From the NCBI GenBank assembly GCA_029008875.1, contig JAQXJP010000025.1, positions 30,183 to 94,182 on the forward strand: 64,000 nt of DNA, given 5' to 3'. The stretch is from Lachnospiraceae bacterium. Lineage in GTDB: Bacteria > Bacillota > Clostridia > Lachnospirales > Lachnospiraceae. Both the position numbers and the translations under genes were made by a program. The notes beneath the pieces are model-generated. The model had not been told where the DNA came from. It made no database searches and saw only the letters and a program-made list of their open reading frames with translations. Positions 55,926 to 64,000 of the stretch are shown here, in pieces (position 1 is the stretch's first letter; each line of letters starts with the position of its first letter).

Positions 55926-55960
55926 GAGGGGTGAGTGATTGTTCACTCGCCCCTTTTTTA
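55926..55960 (+). terminator. Hairpin between binding-protein and permease genes
   Basis: GGGGTGAGTGA (55928-55938) pairs with TCACTCGCCCC (55943-55953) with one bulge, then TTTTTTA. It looks like a true but leaky terminator, letting the binding protein be made in excess. Confidence 0.75.
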
Positions 55961-55977
55961 AAGAAAGGGAATGACTT

Positions 55978-56835
55978 ATGGAAAAAGCTATTAAAAAATA
56001 TTTTCCGTTATTTGCACTTCCAACATTGATTGCGTTTACAATTGGATTTATCGTGCCCTTTGTGTACGGTATTTTCCTCTCCTTCTGTAAATTTACAACA
56101 GTAATAGACTGGAAATGGGTTGGATTACAAAACTACACAAAAATCTTCGTGGTAAACGGGGAGGTGGATACATCTTTCCTCCATTCTATTTGGTATACGG
56201 CTTTGTTCACCGTTGTGTCTGTTCTTATCATTAATGTTGTGGCATTTGCAATCGGAATGGCACTCACAAAGGGAATCAAGGGAACAAACCTGTTTCGTAC
56301 TGTGTTCTTCCTGCCGAATTTGATTGGTGGAATTGTGTTGAGTTATGTATGGTTAATGATTTTTAACGCCATCTTACAGAAATACTCTATGACTATTGTA
56401 AGTTCACAGTGGACTGCTTTCTGGGGACTCATTGCCGTTGTCTGCTGGCAGCAGATCGGATATATGATGATCATCTATATTGCAGGTATCTCAAATATCC
56501 CCGGAGACCTCATCGAGGCAGCCAAGATTGACGGTGCAAACTCATGGCAGTTGTTGCGTCATGTAACCATTCCCATGCTTATGCCGACCATCACGGTTTG
56601 TACGTTCCTTACCTTGACAAACGGATTCAAGTTATTTGACCAGAACTTGGCATTGACCGGCGGTAATCCGGGAAAGATGTCACAGATGTTGGCTTTGAAT
56701 ATCTACGACACCATGTACGGTACCACCGGCTGGCAGGGCGTAGGTCAGGCGAAGGCTGTAATCTTCTTCATTCTGGTTGCGATTATTGCAGTTGCACAGA
56801 ATAAGTTGACAACGAGCAAGGAGGTGGAAAGCTAA
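55978..56835 (+). CDS. Sugar ABC transporter permease (second cluster, MalF/UgpA type)
   Basis: A 285-residue permease with six membrane helices and the EAA loop LIEAAKIDGANSWQLLRHVT. It lacks the N-terminal extension of the MalF homologue in the first cluster. AAGAAAGGGA precedes ATG 55978. Its stop overlaps the ATG of the next permease. The ATP-binding subunit is not encoded here and is presumably shared. Confidence 0.92.
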   Translation: MEKAIKKYFPLFALPTLIAFTIGFIVPFVYGIFLSFCKFTTVIDWKWVGLQNYTKIFVVNGEVDTSFLHSIWYTALFTVVSVLIINVVAFAIGMALTKGIKGTNLFRTVFFLPNLIGGIVLSYVWLMIFNAILQKYSMTIVSSQWTAFWGLIAVVCWQQIGYMMIIYIAGISNIPGDLIEAAKIDGANSWQLLRHVTIPMLMPTITVCTFLTLTNGFKLFDQNLALTGGNPGKMSQMLALNIYDTMYGTTGWQGVGQAKAVIFFILVAIIAVAQNKLTTSKEVES

Positions 56836-57740
56836 TGGCTAAGAAGACGAATCAGGTCAGCACAGTGAGACGCGCAAAGCATGGCTGGGTGCTCACATTA
56901 TTGTTTACACTTATTTCGATCCTCTGGATTTCACCCATACTTGTAGTGTTGTTGAATTCCTTTAAGAGAAAAGCGTATATTTTCCGTTATCCATTCGGAT
57001 TTAGTACGGTTTCCATCGCAGAAGGCTGGGAGGCCTTCACCGAAGGAGCCAGCCAGCTGTTCTGTGGTTGGTTAAATTACAAGAATGGTTTGAAGGCGAC
57101 GAACTTTATCAGTTGCTTCGGCAACTCCCTGTTCATCACCGTATTTTCCGTGCTTGCCATCGTGGTTTGCTGCTCTATGTGTGCATGGTATATCGTTCGT
57201 GTGCGCACAAAGTTCACAAAGGCTATGTATATGCTTTGCCTGTTCTCCATGATTGTACCATTCCAGATGGTAATGTTCACTTTATCAAAGTTTGCAAATA
57301 TGCTTCATCTGTCCAACCCGATTGGTATTATCGTCGTTTATCTGGGATTTGGAGCAGGACTGTCGGTTTTCATGTTTACGGGATTTGTGAAGAGTATCTC
57401 CATTGAGATTGAAGAGGCGGCAATGATTGACGGATGTACTCCGGTTCAGACCTTTTTCCAGATTGTATTCCCAATCTTGAAGCCTACCACCGTAACAGTT
57501 GCAATTCTTCAGGCAATGTGGATTTGGAATGACTACTTGCTGCCAAGCCTTGTTCTTAATATCAACAAGTACAAGACTATCCCGATTGCTGTTCAGTTTT
57601 TAAAGCAGAGCCATGGTCAGGTTGACTGGGGCGCAATGATGGCAGTTTTGGTATTGGCTATTTTGCCGATCGTAATCTTCTACATTTTCTGCCAGAAGTA
57701 CATAATTGAAGGTGTTCTTTCAGGAGCAGTAAAGGGCTAA
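56835..57740 (+). CDS. Sugar ABC transporter permease (second cluster, MalG/UgpE type)
   Basis: A 301-residue permease with six helices, the EAA loop IEEAAMIDGCTPVQTFFQIV and the C-terminus YIIEGVLSGAVKG. ATG 56835 shares one base with the previous stop; AAGGAGGTGG lies upstream. It forms the channel with the preceding protein. The LacI regulator follows after 4 bases. Confidence 0.92.
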   Translation: MAKKTNQVSTVRRAKHGWVLTLLFTLISILWISPILVVLLNSFKRKAYIFRYPFGFSTVSIAEGWEAFTEGASQLFCGWLNYKNGLKATNFISCFGNSLFITVFSVLAIVVCCSMCAWYIVRVRTKFTKAMYMLCLFSMIVPFQMVMFTLSKFANMLHLSNPIGIIVVYLGFGAGLSVFMFTGFVKSISIEIEEAAMIDGCTPVQTFFQIVFPILKPTTVTVAILQAMWIWNDYLLPSLVLNINKYKTIPIAVQFLKQSHGQVDWGAMMAVLVLAILPIVIFYIFCQKYIIEGVLSGAVKG

Positions 57741-57744
57741 AAAC

Positions 57745-58755
57745 ATGACAATAGTTGATATCGCCAAGGAATCCGGATATTCGGTGAGTACCGTGTCCAG
57801 AGTATTGAACAATCGAAAAGATGTCAGCCCGGAAGCAAAAAGGCGAATTATGGAGATTGTGGAGTCCCACAATTTCGTCCCGAACAACAATGCGAAGCAT
57901 CTGAAGCAAAACGTGACCAAGAATATTTTGGTGGTGCTCAAGGGTACTTCCAATATGTTGTTTGCCAACATTGTGGAGGAAATACAGAAAATTGTCGGTC
58001 AGTCCGATTATGCGGTGGGCGTGTACTACCTGGATGAGGACGACAATGAGGTGGAGGAAGCCATTCGTCTCTGCAATGAGCGGAAGCCCCTGGGGATTCT
58101 GTTTCTGGGAGGTAATCCTCCGTATTTCGAGAAAGGCTTTACAGAGTCCTTTGTCCCCAGTGTGCTTGTCACCACACAGGGGGAGCAGTTGGGATTTAAG
58201 AATCTTGCGTCGGTCTCCACGGATGACGTGGCAGCGGCGGAGACGGCTGTGGACTATCTGATTGAAAACGGCCATCGCAACATTGCGGTGTTGGGTGGAG
58301 ATTTGACTCTGTCCCACACCAGTATGCAGCGCTATCTGGGCTTTGCCAACAGTTTCCGCAAACATGGTCTGGATATCGACGCGGCCAAGTACTATGAGAA
58401 AACACGATTTTCTATGGACAGCGCATATGCAGCAATGATGCGCCAGCTGGATAAAGGGTATCCCTTGACGGCAGTGTTTGCAATGAGTGATGTCACTGCA
58501 ATCGGCGCCATGCGCGCAATCATTGATCGGGGCCTGAAGGTGCCGGATGACATCTCCGTGGTGGGATTTGACGGGACGGATTTTGCGGATTACTACAATC
58601 CGAAGATTGTGACCATCAAGCAGGGTTACGAGAAGATTGCTTCCCGCAGCATTGAGATTCTGATCCGTATGATTGAGCTTCGCGCAGATGCAACCCACGA
58701 GGTTGTACCTTACGAGCTCCACAATACAGAGAGCGTAAGAAATATTTCAAAATAA
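57745..58755 (+). CDS. LacI-family regulator of the second sugar ABC cluster
   Basis: A 336-residue repressor. The helix-turn-helix and hinge are MTIVDIAKESGYSVSTVSRV with LNNRKDVSPEAKRRI; the effector domain ends with ISVVGFDGTDFADYYNPKIV. It is co-transcribed as the last gene of the ABC operon, so it should act on the operators at 54419-54448 in a feedback loop. It is followed by a strong terminator. Confidence 0.93.
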   Translation: MTIVDIAKESGYSVSTVSRVLNNRKDVSPEAKRRIMEIVESHNFVPNNNAKHLKQNVTKNILVVLKGTSNMLFANIVEEIQKIVGQSDYAVGVYYLDEDDNEVEEAIRLCNERKPLGILFLGGNPPYFEKGFTESFVPSVLVTTQGEQLGFKNLASVSTDDVAAAETAVDYLIENGHRNIAVLGGDLTLSHTSMQRYLGFANSFRKHGLDIDAAKYYEKTRFSMDSAYAAMMRQLDKGYPLTAVFAMSDVTAIGAMRAIIDRGLKVPDDISVVGFDGTDFADYYNPKIVTIKQGYEKIASRSIEILIRMIELRADATHEVVPYELHNTESVRNISK

Positions 58756-58765
58756 TATGTCATAC

Positions 58766-58797
58766 AAAAATGGGCTGAGAAATCAGCCCATTTTTTT
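58766..58797 (+). terminator. Terminator of the second sugar ABC operon
   Basis: AAATGGGCTGA (58768-58778) and TCAGCCCATTT (58783-58793), 4-base loop, T-run to 58797. Confidence 0.92.
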
Positions 58798-58799
58798 GC

Positions 58800-59388
58800 C
58801 CGCACTCATATCTCCCCGGCTTGCGCCCTTCGGCCCTCCTTCTACTCTCGGGCCTTGGCGCCTTCGTCCCCCCCATCCCACTTCGGGCCCACATTCTGGC
58901 ACCCACACCTCCTACCTTTGAGGGAAATCGTAGTTTTATTTGCGTAGCCTTCACGTCTCTTTACCGTGCGAAAAACACGCGAACACCCCGGGCACTCTGT
59001 CCGCCCATGGCGGAGTAAGGCTTCGAACACTAAGGGGCTCTAAGAGTGTCATCCAACTTTTTTTATGAGAAAGGCCGCGGCTGTGGAACTCCCTTCGGTC
59101 AAACAGGTCCTCGCCGCGGCAGTATCAGTTGGATGACACACATAAGAGCCCCTAAGCATTCTGCAGAAAAACTCCGTCATGGGCGAACAGAGTGCCCGGG
59201 ATGTCCACGTTTTGGCGCACGGTAAGAATAAGGAGACGTGCAGGCAAGCTACTATAAAACAAGATTTCAGGAACGGTAGGAGGTATGGGTACCGGAGGGC
59301 GGGCCGGAAGTGGGGATGGAGCGGAGGGCGCCAAGGTCAGGGATGAGGGAAAGGACCGTGGGGCGCTGGGCGGGAGATGTGAGTGCGG
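58800..59388. repeat. 589-bp imperfect palindrome (long hairpin element)
   Basis: Two arms of about 280 bases are reverse complements of one another along almost their whole length around a centre near 59097. Paired blocks, outer to inner: 58800-58816 with 59372-59388 (17 bp); 58853-58862 with 59327-59336; 58898-58916 with 59275-59293; 58952-58959 with 59233-59240; 58961-58970 with 59216-59225; 58987-59016 with 59171-59200 (28 of 30); 59033-59041 with 59145-59153; 59046-59058 with 59127-59139 (13 bp); 59074-59081 with 59113-59120. Several differences keep G-T pairing. No credible gene, transposase or promoter lies inside. It fills the gap between a terminator and the capA-like gene. Confidence 0.9.
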
Positions 59389-59392
59389 AGGC

Positions 59393-60535
59393 CTAGAGAG
59401 TGGGCGAGGGGTGAACCAGTCCATTTTCGTCGATGGAGGCGTTGGGGGATAATTCCATAAGGTATTGGTACAACTCCAGGCGATCCTCCGAGTCGGTCAG
59501 GTAGGAGGTGGTGCTGCCTGTCTGAATGGCCGGAACAATGGTGGGCTCTATGACATAGCCCTCGTCATCCCCATAGATGTGCAGTTGGACCAGCATGGTA
59601 TCCAGCGTTTTGCTGTTAAACCAATAGTTCCCAAGACTGTAGAAAATGGGTGCACCGTTGTAGTAGTCGATCCCCTGGAGGCAGTGGGGATGTGCACCGA
59701 TGATTGCATCCGCCCCCGCATCGATATATTCCCCTGCGGTTTCCTCCTGAACCGGCTCAAGCACATTGCTGTACTCCGTCCCCCAGTGGACATAGGCTAT
59801 GACAAAATCCGCATTGGCGTCCGCCTCCCGAATCTCCTCCACAAAGAGGGTGGTATCGTAGCAGCGCAGAATTCCGGGGGAATCCTCCGTGGCCTGGGGT
59901 GTCATTTTATTTTTTTCCGCCCGGGACGCGGCCGCGAAAGCGATAATTTTTCCGTCCACTTCCATGTAACAGGGCTGCATCGCCTCCTCCAGCGTGCGGC
60001 CGGCGCCAAAGTAGGGCATGCCATCCTCCTCCAGGGTGGAGAAGGTGTCGAGAAGGGCCTGCTTCCCGTAATCATACACATGGTTGTTGGCCAGATTTAC
60101 GAGGTCCACGCCCAACTGATCCAGCACAGCCACTCTGGCGGGGTTCGCCCGGAAGGTATATGCTTTTCCCTCCATGGGGGAACCGTTGGTGCTGTAGGTA
60201 AATTCATTGTTGAGACACATGATATCTGCGCTTTGCATCACGTCTACAAGCTCCGGGGAGATACAGTCGAAGATGCCGTTTTCGCTTGCTTCCATCCGGG
60301 CAGTGGTCACAGCGTCGTCCGCCAGACTGATGTCTCCTCCGAAGCAGACGGTGAAGTCAAAGGGATGCTTGTCCACCGCCTCCTCGGATTCTTCCGTTTC
60401 GATTGCTTCCGTCGCCTGCAGGACATATTCTGTATTCGCCTGGGGCGCTGTCGTAGGTGCGGTCCTTCCGCAACCGCAGAGAGCCATGCTCACAGCCACG
60501 CCAAGTGAAAAAAGTCCTTTCCATTTTCCCGTCAT
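59393..60535 (-). CDS. CapA-family lipoprotein (metallophosphatase fold)
   Basis: A 380-residue exported protein with a signal peptide ending LCGC and a Thr/Glu-rich linker. The CapA/PgsA domain has FTVCFGGDISLADD, NNEFTYSTNGSP, LVNLANNHVYDYGKQALLDT, AYVHWGTEYSN, IIGAHPHCLQGIDYYNGAP and FYSLGNYWFN. CapA proteins take part in poly-gamma-glutamate or capsule synthesis; no capBC genes are near, so its role is open. ATG 60535 has GGAGGAG 6 bases upstream. Its stop lies 4 bases from the long palindrome. Confidence 0.92.
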   Translation of the reverse strand: MTGKWKGLFSLGVAVSMALCGCGRTAPTTAPQANTEYVLQATEAIETEESEEAVDKHPFDFTVCFGGDISLADDAVTTARMEASENGIFDCISPELVDVMQSADIMCLNNEFTYSTNGSPMEGKAYTFRANPARVAVLDQLGVDLVNLANNHVYDYGKQALLDTFSTLEEDGMPYFGAGRTLEEAMQPCYMEVDGKIIAFAAASRAEKNKMTPQATEDSPGILRCYDTTLFVEEIREADANADFVIAYVHWGTEYSNVLEPVQEETAGEYIDAGADAIIGAHPHCLQGIDYYNGAPIFYSLGNYWFNSKTLDTMLVQLHIYGDDEGYVIEPTIVPAIQTGSTTSYLTDSEDRLELYQYLMELSPNASIDENGLVHPSPTL

Positions 60536-60661
60536 CAAAGTCTCCTCCGTTCCCTGAATCTGTGCCTATTATACACAAAGCCATGATTTTTTTCTATCCT
60601 CCTCGTTTTGGAAGAAAAGATTGTTAATACTGCACAAAAAACAGAACTCAAATTTGGATTG

Positions 60662-60677
60662 GGTTACGCGTTTAACC
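60662..60677. promoter_or_regulatory. Operator-like dyad before the third LacI gene
   Basis: GGTTA-CGCGTT-TAACC, 5-bp arms with CG at the centre, immediately upstream of the -35 box; candidate autoregulatory site. Confidence 0.5.
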
Positions 60678-60678
60678 G

Positions 60679-60707
60679 TTGAGAATATAAGGATTTACGC
60701 ATACAAT
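60679..60707 (+). promoter_or_regulatory. Promoter of the LacI-MATE pair
   Basis: TTGAGA (60679-60684), a 17-base spacer and TACAAT (60702-60707). Confidence 0.75.
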
Positions 60708-60734
60708 GAAAGTGTGAGGAAGAGAGGAGAGAAA

Positions 60735-61784
60735 ATGAGCGAAGGACGGGTTCGAATTGTAGATATTGCGGAGGAGCTGGGGCTTAGCACGGCAACGGTA
60801 TCCAACGTGATTCACGGCAAGACTGAGAAGATCTCGGACGAGACGGTCAAGAGAGTGCAGGAGTTGGTGGAAAAGAGGAATTACATCCCCAATATGGCGG
60901 GGATTCTTCTGGCACAGAACGACTCCAGAATCATGGGAATCATCATCAACGATCATCCCAAATATGAAGGGCACACCCTGGAGGACGGATTTGTCACGTC
61001 GGCCATAAACGCCCTGTCTGCGGAATTGAATCAGAGCGGATATTTTATGATGGTCAAGACCACCACCCGGTGGGATGAGATTATCAAGATTGCATCCATG
61101 TGGAATATGGATGGATTGATTTTGATTGGTTTTTGTGAGCAGGATTACCAGAACCTGAGGGAGAAGATGCACATCCCCTTCGTGGTGTACGACGGCTTTT
61201 TCCAGGGGGAGAGCAGGCTGGTGAATCTGTCCGTTGACCACTACGGGGGAGGATTTCAGGTGGGGGAATACCTGGGCAGATTGGGACACAAAAAGGTGCT
61301 GTGCCTGTCGGACAATATGGTCTGTATGGATCTGGAGAGAATGCAGGGCTGTGAGGCGGCTCTGGAACGCTTCGGGGGGAAGGCAGACCGGTTGGAGATT
61401 CCCATGGAGAGCGAAAAGCGCCGGGAATTTTACGAGCAGCACTTTGAGCAGATGCGGGGATACACCGCCGTGTTTGCGGTATCCGATTTTTACGCGGCAG
61501 ATTTTGTCCGGTTCATGCAGAAGAAGGGCTGTAAGATTCCGGAGGAGCTGTCCGTAGTGGGCTTTGATGACAACATTTACAGCACCACGTGCCTGCCAAC
61601 CTTGACCACGGTCAGGCAGGATCCGGCAGTGCGGGCGAAAAAAGCCAGGGAGGCCTTGCTTGCCCTGCGCCGAGGGGAGAAGATTGAGGGGAACATTGTG
61701 CTCCCGGTTGAGATGGTAATTCGGGAGAGCGTTTCAAAATTAGAAGATGGAAGGGACAGAAATGGAAGAGACAAAAAAGAATGA
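60735..61784 (+). CDS. LacI-family regulator (third)
   Basis: A 349-residue regulator. The DNA-binding part is RIVDIAEELGLSTATVSNVI followed by HGKTEKISDETVKRV; the effector domain ends SVVGFDDNIYSTTCLPTLTT. The N-terminal open frame extends 38 codons further but ATG 60735, with AGGAGAG upstream, is where the family begins. It overlaps the MATE exporter gene by about 23 bases, so the two are one unit; no sugar genes are adjacent. Confidence 0.92.
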   Translation: MSEGRVRIVDIAEELGLSTATVSNVIHGKTEKISDETVKRVQELVEKRNYIPNMAGILLAQNDSRIMGIIINDHPKYEGHTLEDGFVTSAINALSAELNQSGYFMMVKTTTRWDEIIKIASMWNMDGLILIGFCEQDYQNLREKMHIPFVVYDGFFQGESRLVNLSVDHYGGGFQVGEYLGRLGHKKVLCLSDNMVCMDLERMQGCEAALERFGGKADRLEIPMESEKRREFYEQHFEQMRGYTAVFAVSDFYAADFVRFMQKKGCKIPEELSVVGFDDNIYSTTCLPTLTTVRQDPAVRAKKAREALLALRRGEKIEGNIVLPVEMVIRESVSKLEDGRDRNGRDKKE

Positions 61785-63177
61785 GACGATAACGGAAGAG
61801 AATATGGGCATAGACCAGGGAACGGAGACGGAGGCAAAGGAGCCCAACGAGCGCCTGATGAATTCGGTGAGGAAGATTGCAATCCCGGTTGCGGCGCAGT
61901 GCATGCTGCAATCCTCCTTCAGCATCATTGACCAGATTATGATCGGACAGTTGGGGAGCACCAGCATCGCGGCGGTGGGACTGGCAGCAAAATTTTCCTC
62001 CATTTTCTCCGTGGTGGTGGCGGCGGTGGGCACCGTTGCCGGAATCATGATAGCGCAATATATCGGCGCGGGGGACAAAAAGGAATCCGGGCGTGGATTC
62101 ACGGTAAATCTTTTGGTAGCGGCGGCTATTGCAATCATCTTTATGGCTTTGTGCCTTGGCGTGCCCCAGCACATTATCGGGCTGTATGTGAAGGATGCTT
62201 CCACCATACAGGAGGCGGCGGTTTACCTGAGAATTATCTCCTTCACCTTTATCCCGATTGCGGGAAGCACCCTGGTATCCACATGGCTGCGCTGTAACGA
62301 AAAGGCATCCATTCCGCTGATTGCCAGCCTGGCTGCGGTGGTCTGCAACACGGGACTCAACTACATATTGATTTTTGGAAAACTCGGCTTCGCACCCATG
62401 GGATCCAGAGGTGCAGGATATGCCACGGTGGCTTCCCAGCTGGCCAATTTCCTCATCATGCTGGTGGGGATGCTGGTGGTCAACCGGAGAGGGAATCATC
62501 CCATTTATCTGTCCGCTCATCTGCAGAAAATGACGGCCAGAGAGTACCTGATGATACTTTTTCCGATTCTCGTCAACGAGTTTTTGTGGAGCCTTGGCGA
62601 AAACGTGTACGCGGCAATCTATGGGCACCTGGGAACGGACAGCGTGGCCGCAATGACGCTCACGAACCCCATTCAGGGACTTATGATCGGCGCATTGAGC
62701 GGACTCGCCGGCGCGGCGGGAGTCATCATCGGAAAGCAGCTGGGGAAAAAGAATTTTGACAGAGCCTACGCGGATGCCAGGAAACTGCTCCTGATGGGAC
62801 TTGTGGGAGCGCTTGCCCTGTCCGTGCTGCTTCTGGCAATGCGCGGACTGTATGTGGGAATCTACCGTGTGGATGAATCGGTGAAACAGACCGCATCCCA
62901 AATCCTGGTTGCCTTTGCCATCATCTGTCCGGTGAAGGTGCTCAACATGATTTTGGGCGGCGGAATCATACGAAGCGGTGGAGACACCAAGACGGTGATG
63001 TGCATCGACCTCACCGGCACATGGATTTTCGGTGTGCCCCTGGGACTTCTGACCGCGTATGTATTCCACCTTTCCATCCCGTATGTATATTTCATATTAT
63101 CGCTGGAGGAGGTAATCCGGCTTCTGATTTCGCTTGTTATTTTTCGAAGAAAAAAGTGGATGCAAAATTTATCATAG
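61762..63177 (+). CDS. MATE-family multidrug/sodium antiporter
   Basis: A 471-residue protein of twelve membrane helices in two related halves. The family shows at QSSFSIIDQIMIGQLGSTSI, then AAVGLAAKFSSIFSVVV and GAGDKKESGRGF; the second half has NEFLWSLGENVYAAIYGHLG. MATE proteins expel drugs or metabolites using Na+ or H+. AAGGGA lies before ATG 61762; ATG 61747 is possible. It is coupled to the overlapping LacI gene, an uncommon pairing that suggests sugar-linked efflux. Confidence 0.9.
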   Translation: MEETKKNETITEENMGIDQGTETEAKEPNERLMNSVRKIAIPVAAQCMLQSSFSIIDQIMIGQLGSTSIAAVGLAAKFSSIFSVVVAAVGTVAGIMIAQYIGAGDKKESGRGFTVNLLVAAAIAIIFMALCLGVPQHIIGLYVKDASTIQEAAVYLRIISFTFIPIAGSTLVSTWLRCNEKASIPLIASLAAVVCNTGLNYILIFGKLGFAPMGSRGAGYATVASQLANFLIMLVGMLVVNRRGNHPIYLSAHLQKMTAREYLMILFPILVNEFLWSLGENVYAAIYGHLGTDSVAAMTLTNPIQGLMIGALSGLAGAAGVIIGKQLGKKNFDRAYADARKLLLMGLVGALALSVLLLAMRGLYVGIYRVDESVKQTASQILVAFAIICPVKVLNMILGGGIIRSGGDTKTVMCIDLTGTWIFGVPLGLLTAYVFHLSIPYVYFILSLEEVIRLLISLVIFRRKKWMQNLS

Positions 63178-63187
63178 GTGTATAATA

Positions 63188-63220
63188 AAAGGGGCTGTGG
63201 AATACAGCCTCTTTTTCTCA
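63188..63220 (+). terminator. Terminator after the MATE gene
   Basis: AGGGGCTGT (63190-63198) and ACAGCCTCT (63204-63212) with one G-T pair, then TTTTT; close to the stem at 24251. Confidence 0.85.
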
Positions 63221-63233
63221 TGGGAGGTGAAAA

Positions 63234-64000
63234 ATGCAGGAAAAAACCTATATTTGCATTGATTTGAAATCATTTTACGCCTCCGTGGAGTGTGTGGAGC
63301 GGGGAATTGACCCGCTGACCGCAAAGCTTGTGGTGGCGGATCCCACCCGCACGGAAAAGACCATTTGCCTTGCGATTTCCCCGGCCATGAAGGCCCTGGG
63401 GATTAAGAACCGATGCCGCATTTTTGAGATACCCGGGGGCATTGACTACATTGTGGCGAAACCCCGCATGAAGCTGTATATTGACTATTCGGCGAGAATC
63501 TACGGCATCTATCTGAAGTATATCGCCAAGGAGGATATTCACGTCTACTCCATCGACGAGGCGTTTTTGGACGTCACCAATTATCTGTCCATGTACCAGA
63601 TGACGGCGGTGGAACTTGGAAAGTGCATCATGGGTGATATTCTCGAGAGCACGGGAATCACTGCCACCTGCGGCATCGGGACCAATCTGTATCTGACCAA
63701 AATCGCCCTGGATATCTCGGCGAAGCACGCTCCGGATCACATAGGGATTCTGGATGAGGAAACCTATCGAAAAACCCTGTGGAATCACAGGCCACTCACG
63801 GATTTCTGGCGGGTGGGACCGGGAATCGCCGGGAAATTGGCCCGGTATGGAATCACCACAATGGGGGAGCTGGCACGGGCGGATGAGGATATGCTCTACC
63901 ATCTGTTCGGGGTGGATGCGGAGCTTCTCATCGACCACGCCTGGGGAAGGGAGACCACAACCATCGCGGATATCAAGGCCTATAAGCCGACGGTCAACGG
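63234..64000 (+). CDS. Y-family DNA polymerase (DinB/UmuC type), N-terminal part
   Basis: The gene runs off the window; 255 codons are visible. It starts MQEKTYICIDLKSFYASVEC with the catalytic Asp in CIDLKSFYASVE and the second carboxylate pair in VYSIDEAFLDVT, then GIGTNLYLTKIALD and the helix-hairpin-helix region FWRVGPGIAGKLARYGITTM. GGGAGGTGA precedes ATG 63234. It performs error-prone translesion synthesis; Firmicute UmuC-like members are often SOS-induced, but no LexA box is obvious in the short upstream gap. Confidence 0.93.
   Translation, partial: MQEKTYICIDLKSFYASVECVERGIDPLTAKLVVADPTRTEKTICLAISPAMKALGIKNRCRIFEIPGGIDYIVAKPRMKLYIDYSARIYGIYLKYIAKEDIHVYSIDEAFLDVTNYLSMYQMTAVELGKCIMGDILESTGITATCGIGTNLYLTKIALDISAKHAPDHIGILDEETYRKTLWNHRPLTDFWRVGPGIAGKLARYGITTMGELARADEDMLYHLFGVDAELLIDHAWGRETTTIADIKAYKPTVN

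Noticed and set aside
58821..59018. Small open frames in the palindrome (also 58760-58954, 58842-59030 and 59152-59424)
   Set aside because: Pro/Arg-rich translations without ribosome sites; they mirror one another because the arms are inverted copies.
59465..60508. A 347-codon plus-strand frame over the capA-like gene
   Set aside because: Antisense shadow; the minus strand has the signal peptide and CapA motifs.
61612..63069. A 485-codon open frame on the minus strand over the MATE gene
   Set aside because: His/Gln/Arg-rich translation with no domain; the plus strand encodes an intact MATE protein.
63181..63186. TATAAT as the promoter of the Y-family polymerase
   Set aside because: It precedes the terminator at 63188 and has no -35 partner.

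Overview
The window looks like chromosome from a spore-forming-type Firmicute of the class Clostridia, most likely the family Lachnospiraceae. Support comes from clear AGGAGG-type ribosome sites, frequent TTG and GTG starts, T-box leaders on aminoacyl-tRNA synthetase genes, a SpoIIQ-like protein, a FliB-type flagellin methylase and two polysaccharide/sugar ABC clusters with LacI regulators. Base composition is moderate (near half GC), with AT-rich islands. The assignment is inference from gene content, not from a database search.

Layout. 1-1,407: the end of ptsI, a DeoR regulator and a small unknown gene. 1,440-7,978: a maltodextrin-type locus (LacI regulator, solute-binding lipoprotein, two permeases, GH13 amylase). 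8,055-9,521: an AT-rich HTH plus HipA-like kinase module with its own operator and promoter. 9,544-13,782: GH114 lipoprotein, MoxR ATPase, DUF58 protein and a membrane protein. 13,774-15,353: a GH32 beta-fructosidase gene enclosed by a near-perfect 47-bp inverted repeat. 15,450-19,553: DUF975 protein, a two-component system, NfeD and an SPFH protein. 19,670-24,245: gdpP, rplI, dnaB and a MerR regulator. 24,291-26,809: a ferredoxin with a Fur-like palindrome, then tsaC/sua5, a phosphatase homologue that lacks its catalytic cysteine, and upp. 26,846-34,588: a dCMP deaminase and a complete F-type ATP synthase operon whose c subunit carries the sodium-binding residue pattern.

34,741-45,640 holds a DUF5684 protein with a YGQQPQ-repeat tail, a tyrosine T-box with tyrS, a probable yybP-ykoY manganese riboswitch with two cation exporters, a nuclease gene split by an in-frame amber codon, a tRNA-Pro with the unusual AGG anticodon, a flagellin methylase-like gene, acylphosphatase, an iron-sulfur aldo/keto reductase, and a methionine T-box with metG. 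45,674-51,929 contains small unknowns, NUDIX, tatD, rsmA, a degenerate M23 protein, a GGDEF protein and a GIY-YIG protein. 51,918-54,115 (minus strand) is a DUF2975/XRE/DUF4153-type operon. 54,419-58,755 is a second sugar ABC cluster with its own operators and LacI regulator. 58,800-59,388 contains no credible gene but is one 589-bp imperfect palindrome, the most striking unexplained object in the window. The end holds a CapA-like lipoprotein, a third LacI regulator with a MATE exporter, and the start of a Y-family DNA polymerase.

Two themes join the parts. Carbohydrate use recurs (PTS, two ABC systems, GH13, GH32, GH114, three LacI regulators). RNA-level control also recurs: two T-boxes, a metal riboswitch, hairpins after both solute-binding-protein genes, one probably leaderless gene, and the giant palindrome.
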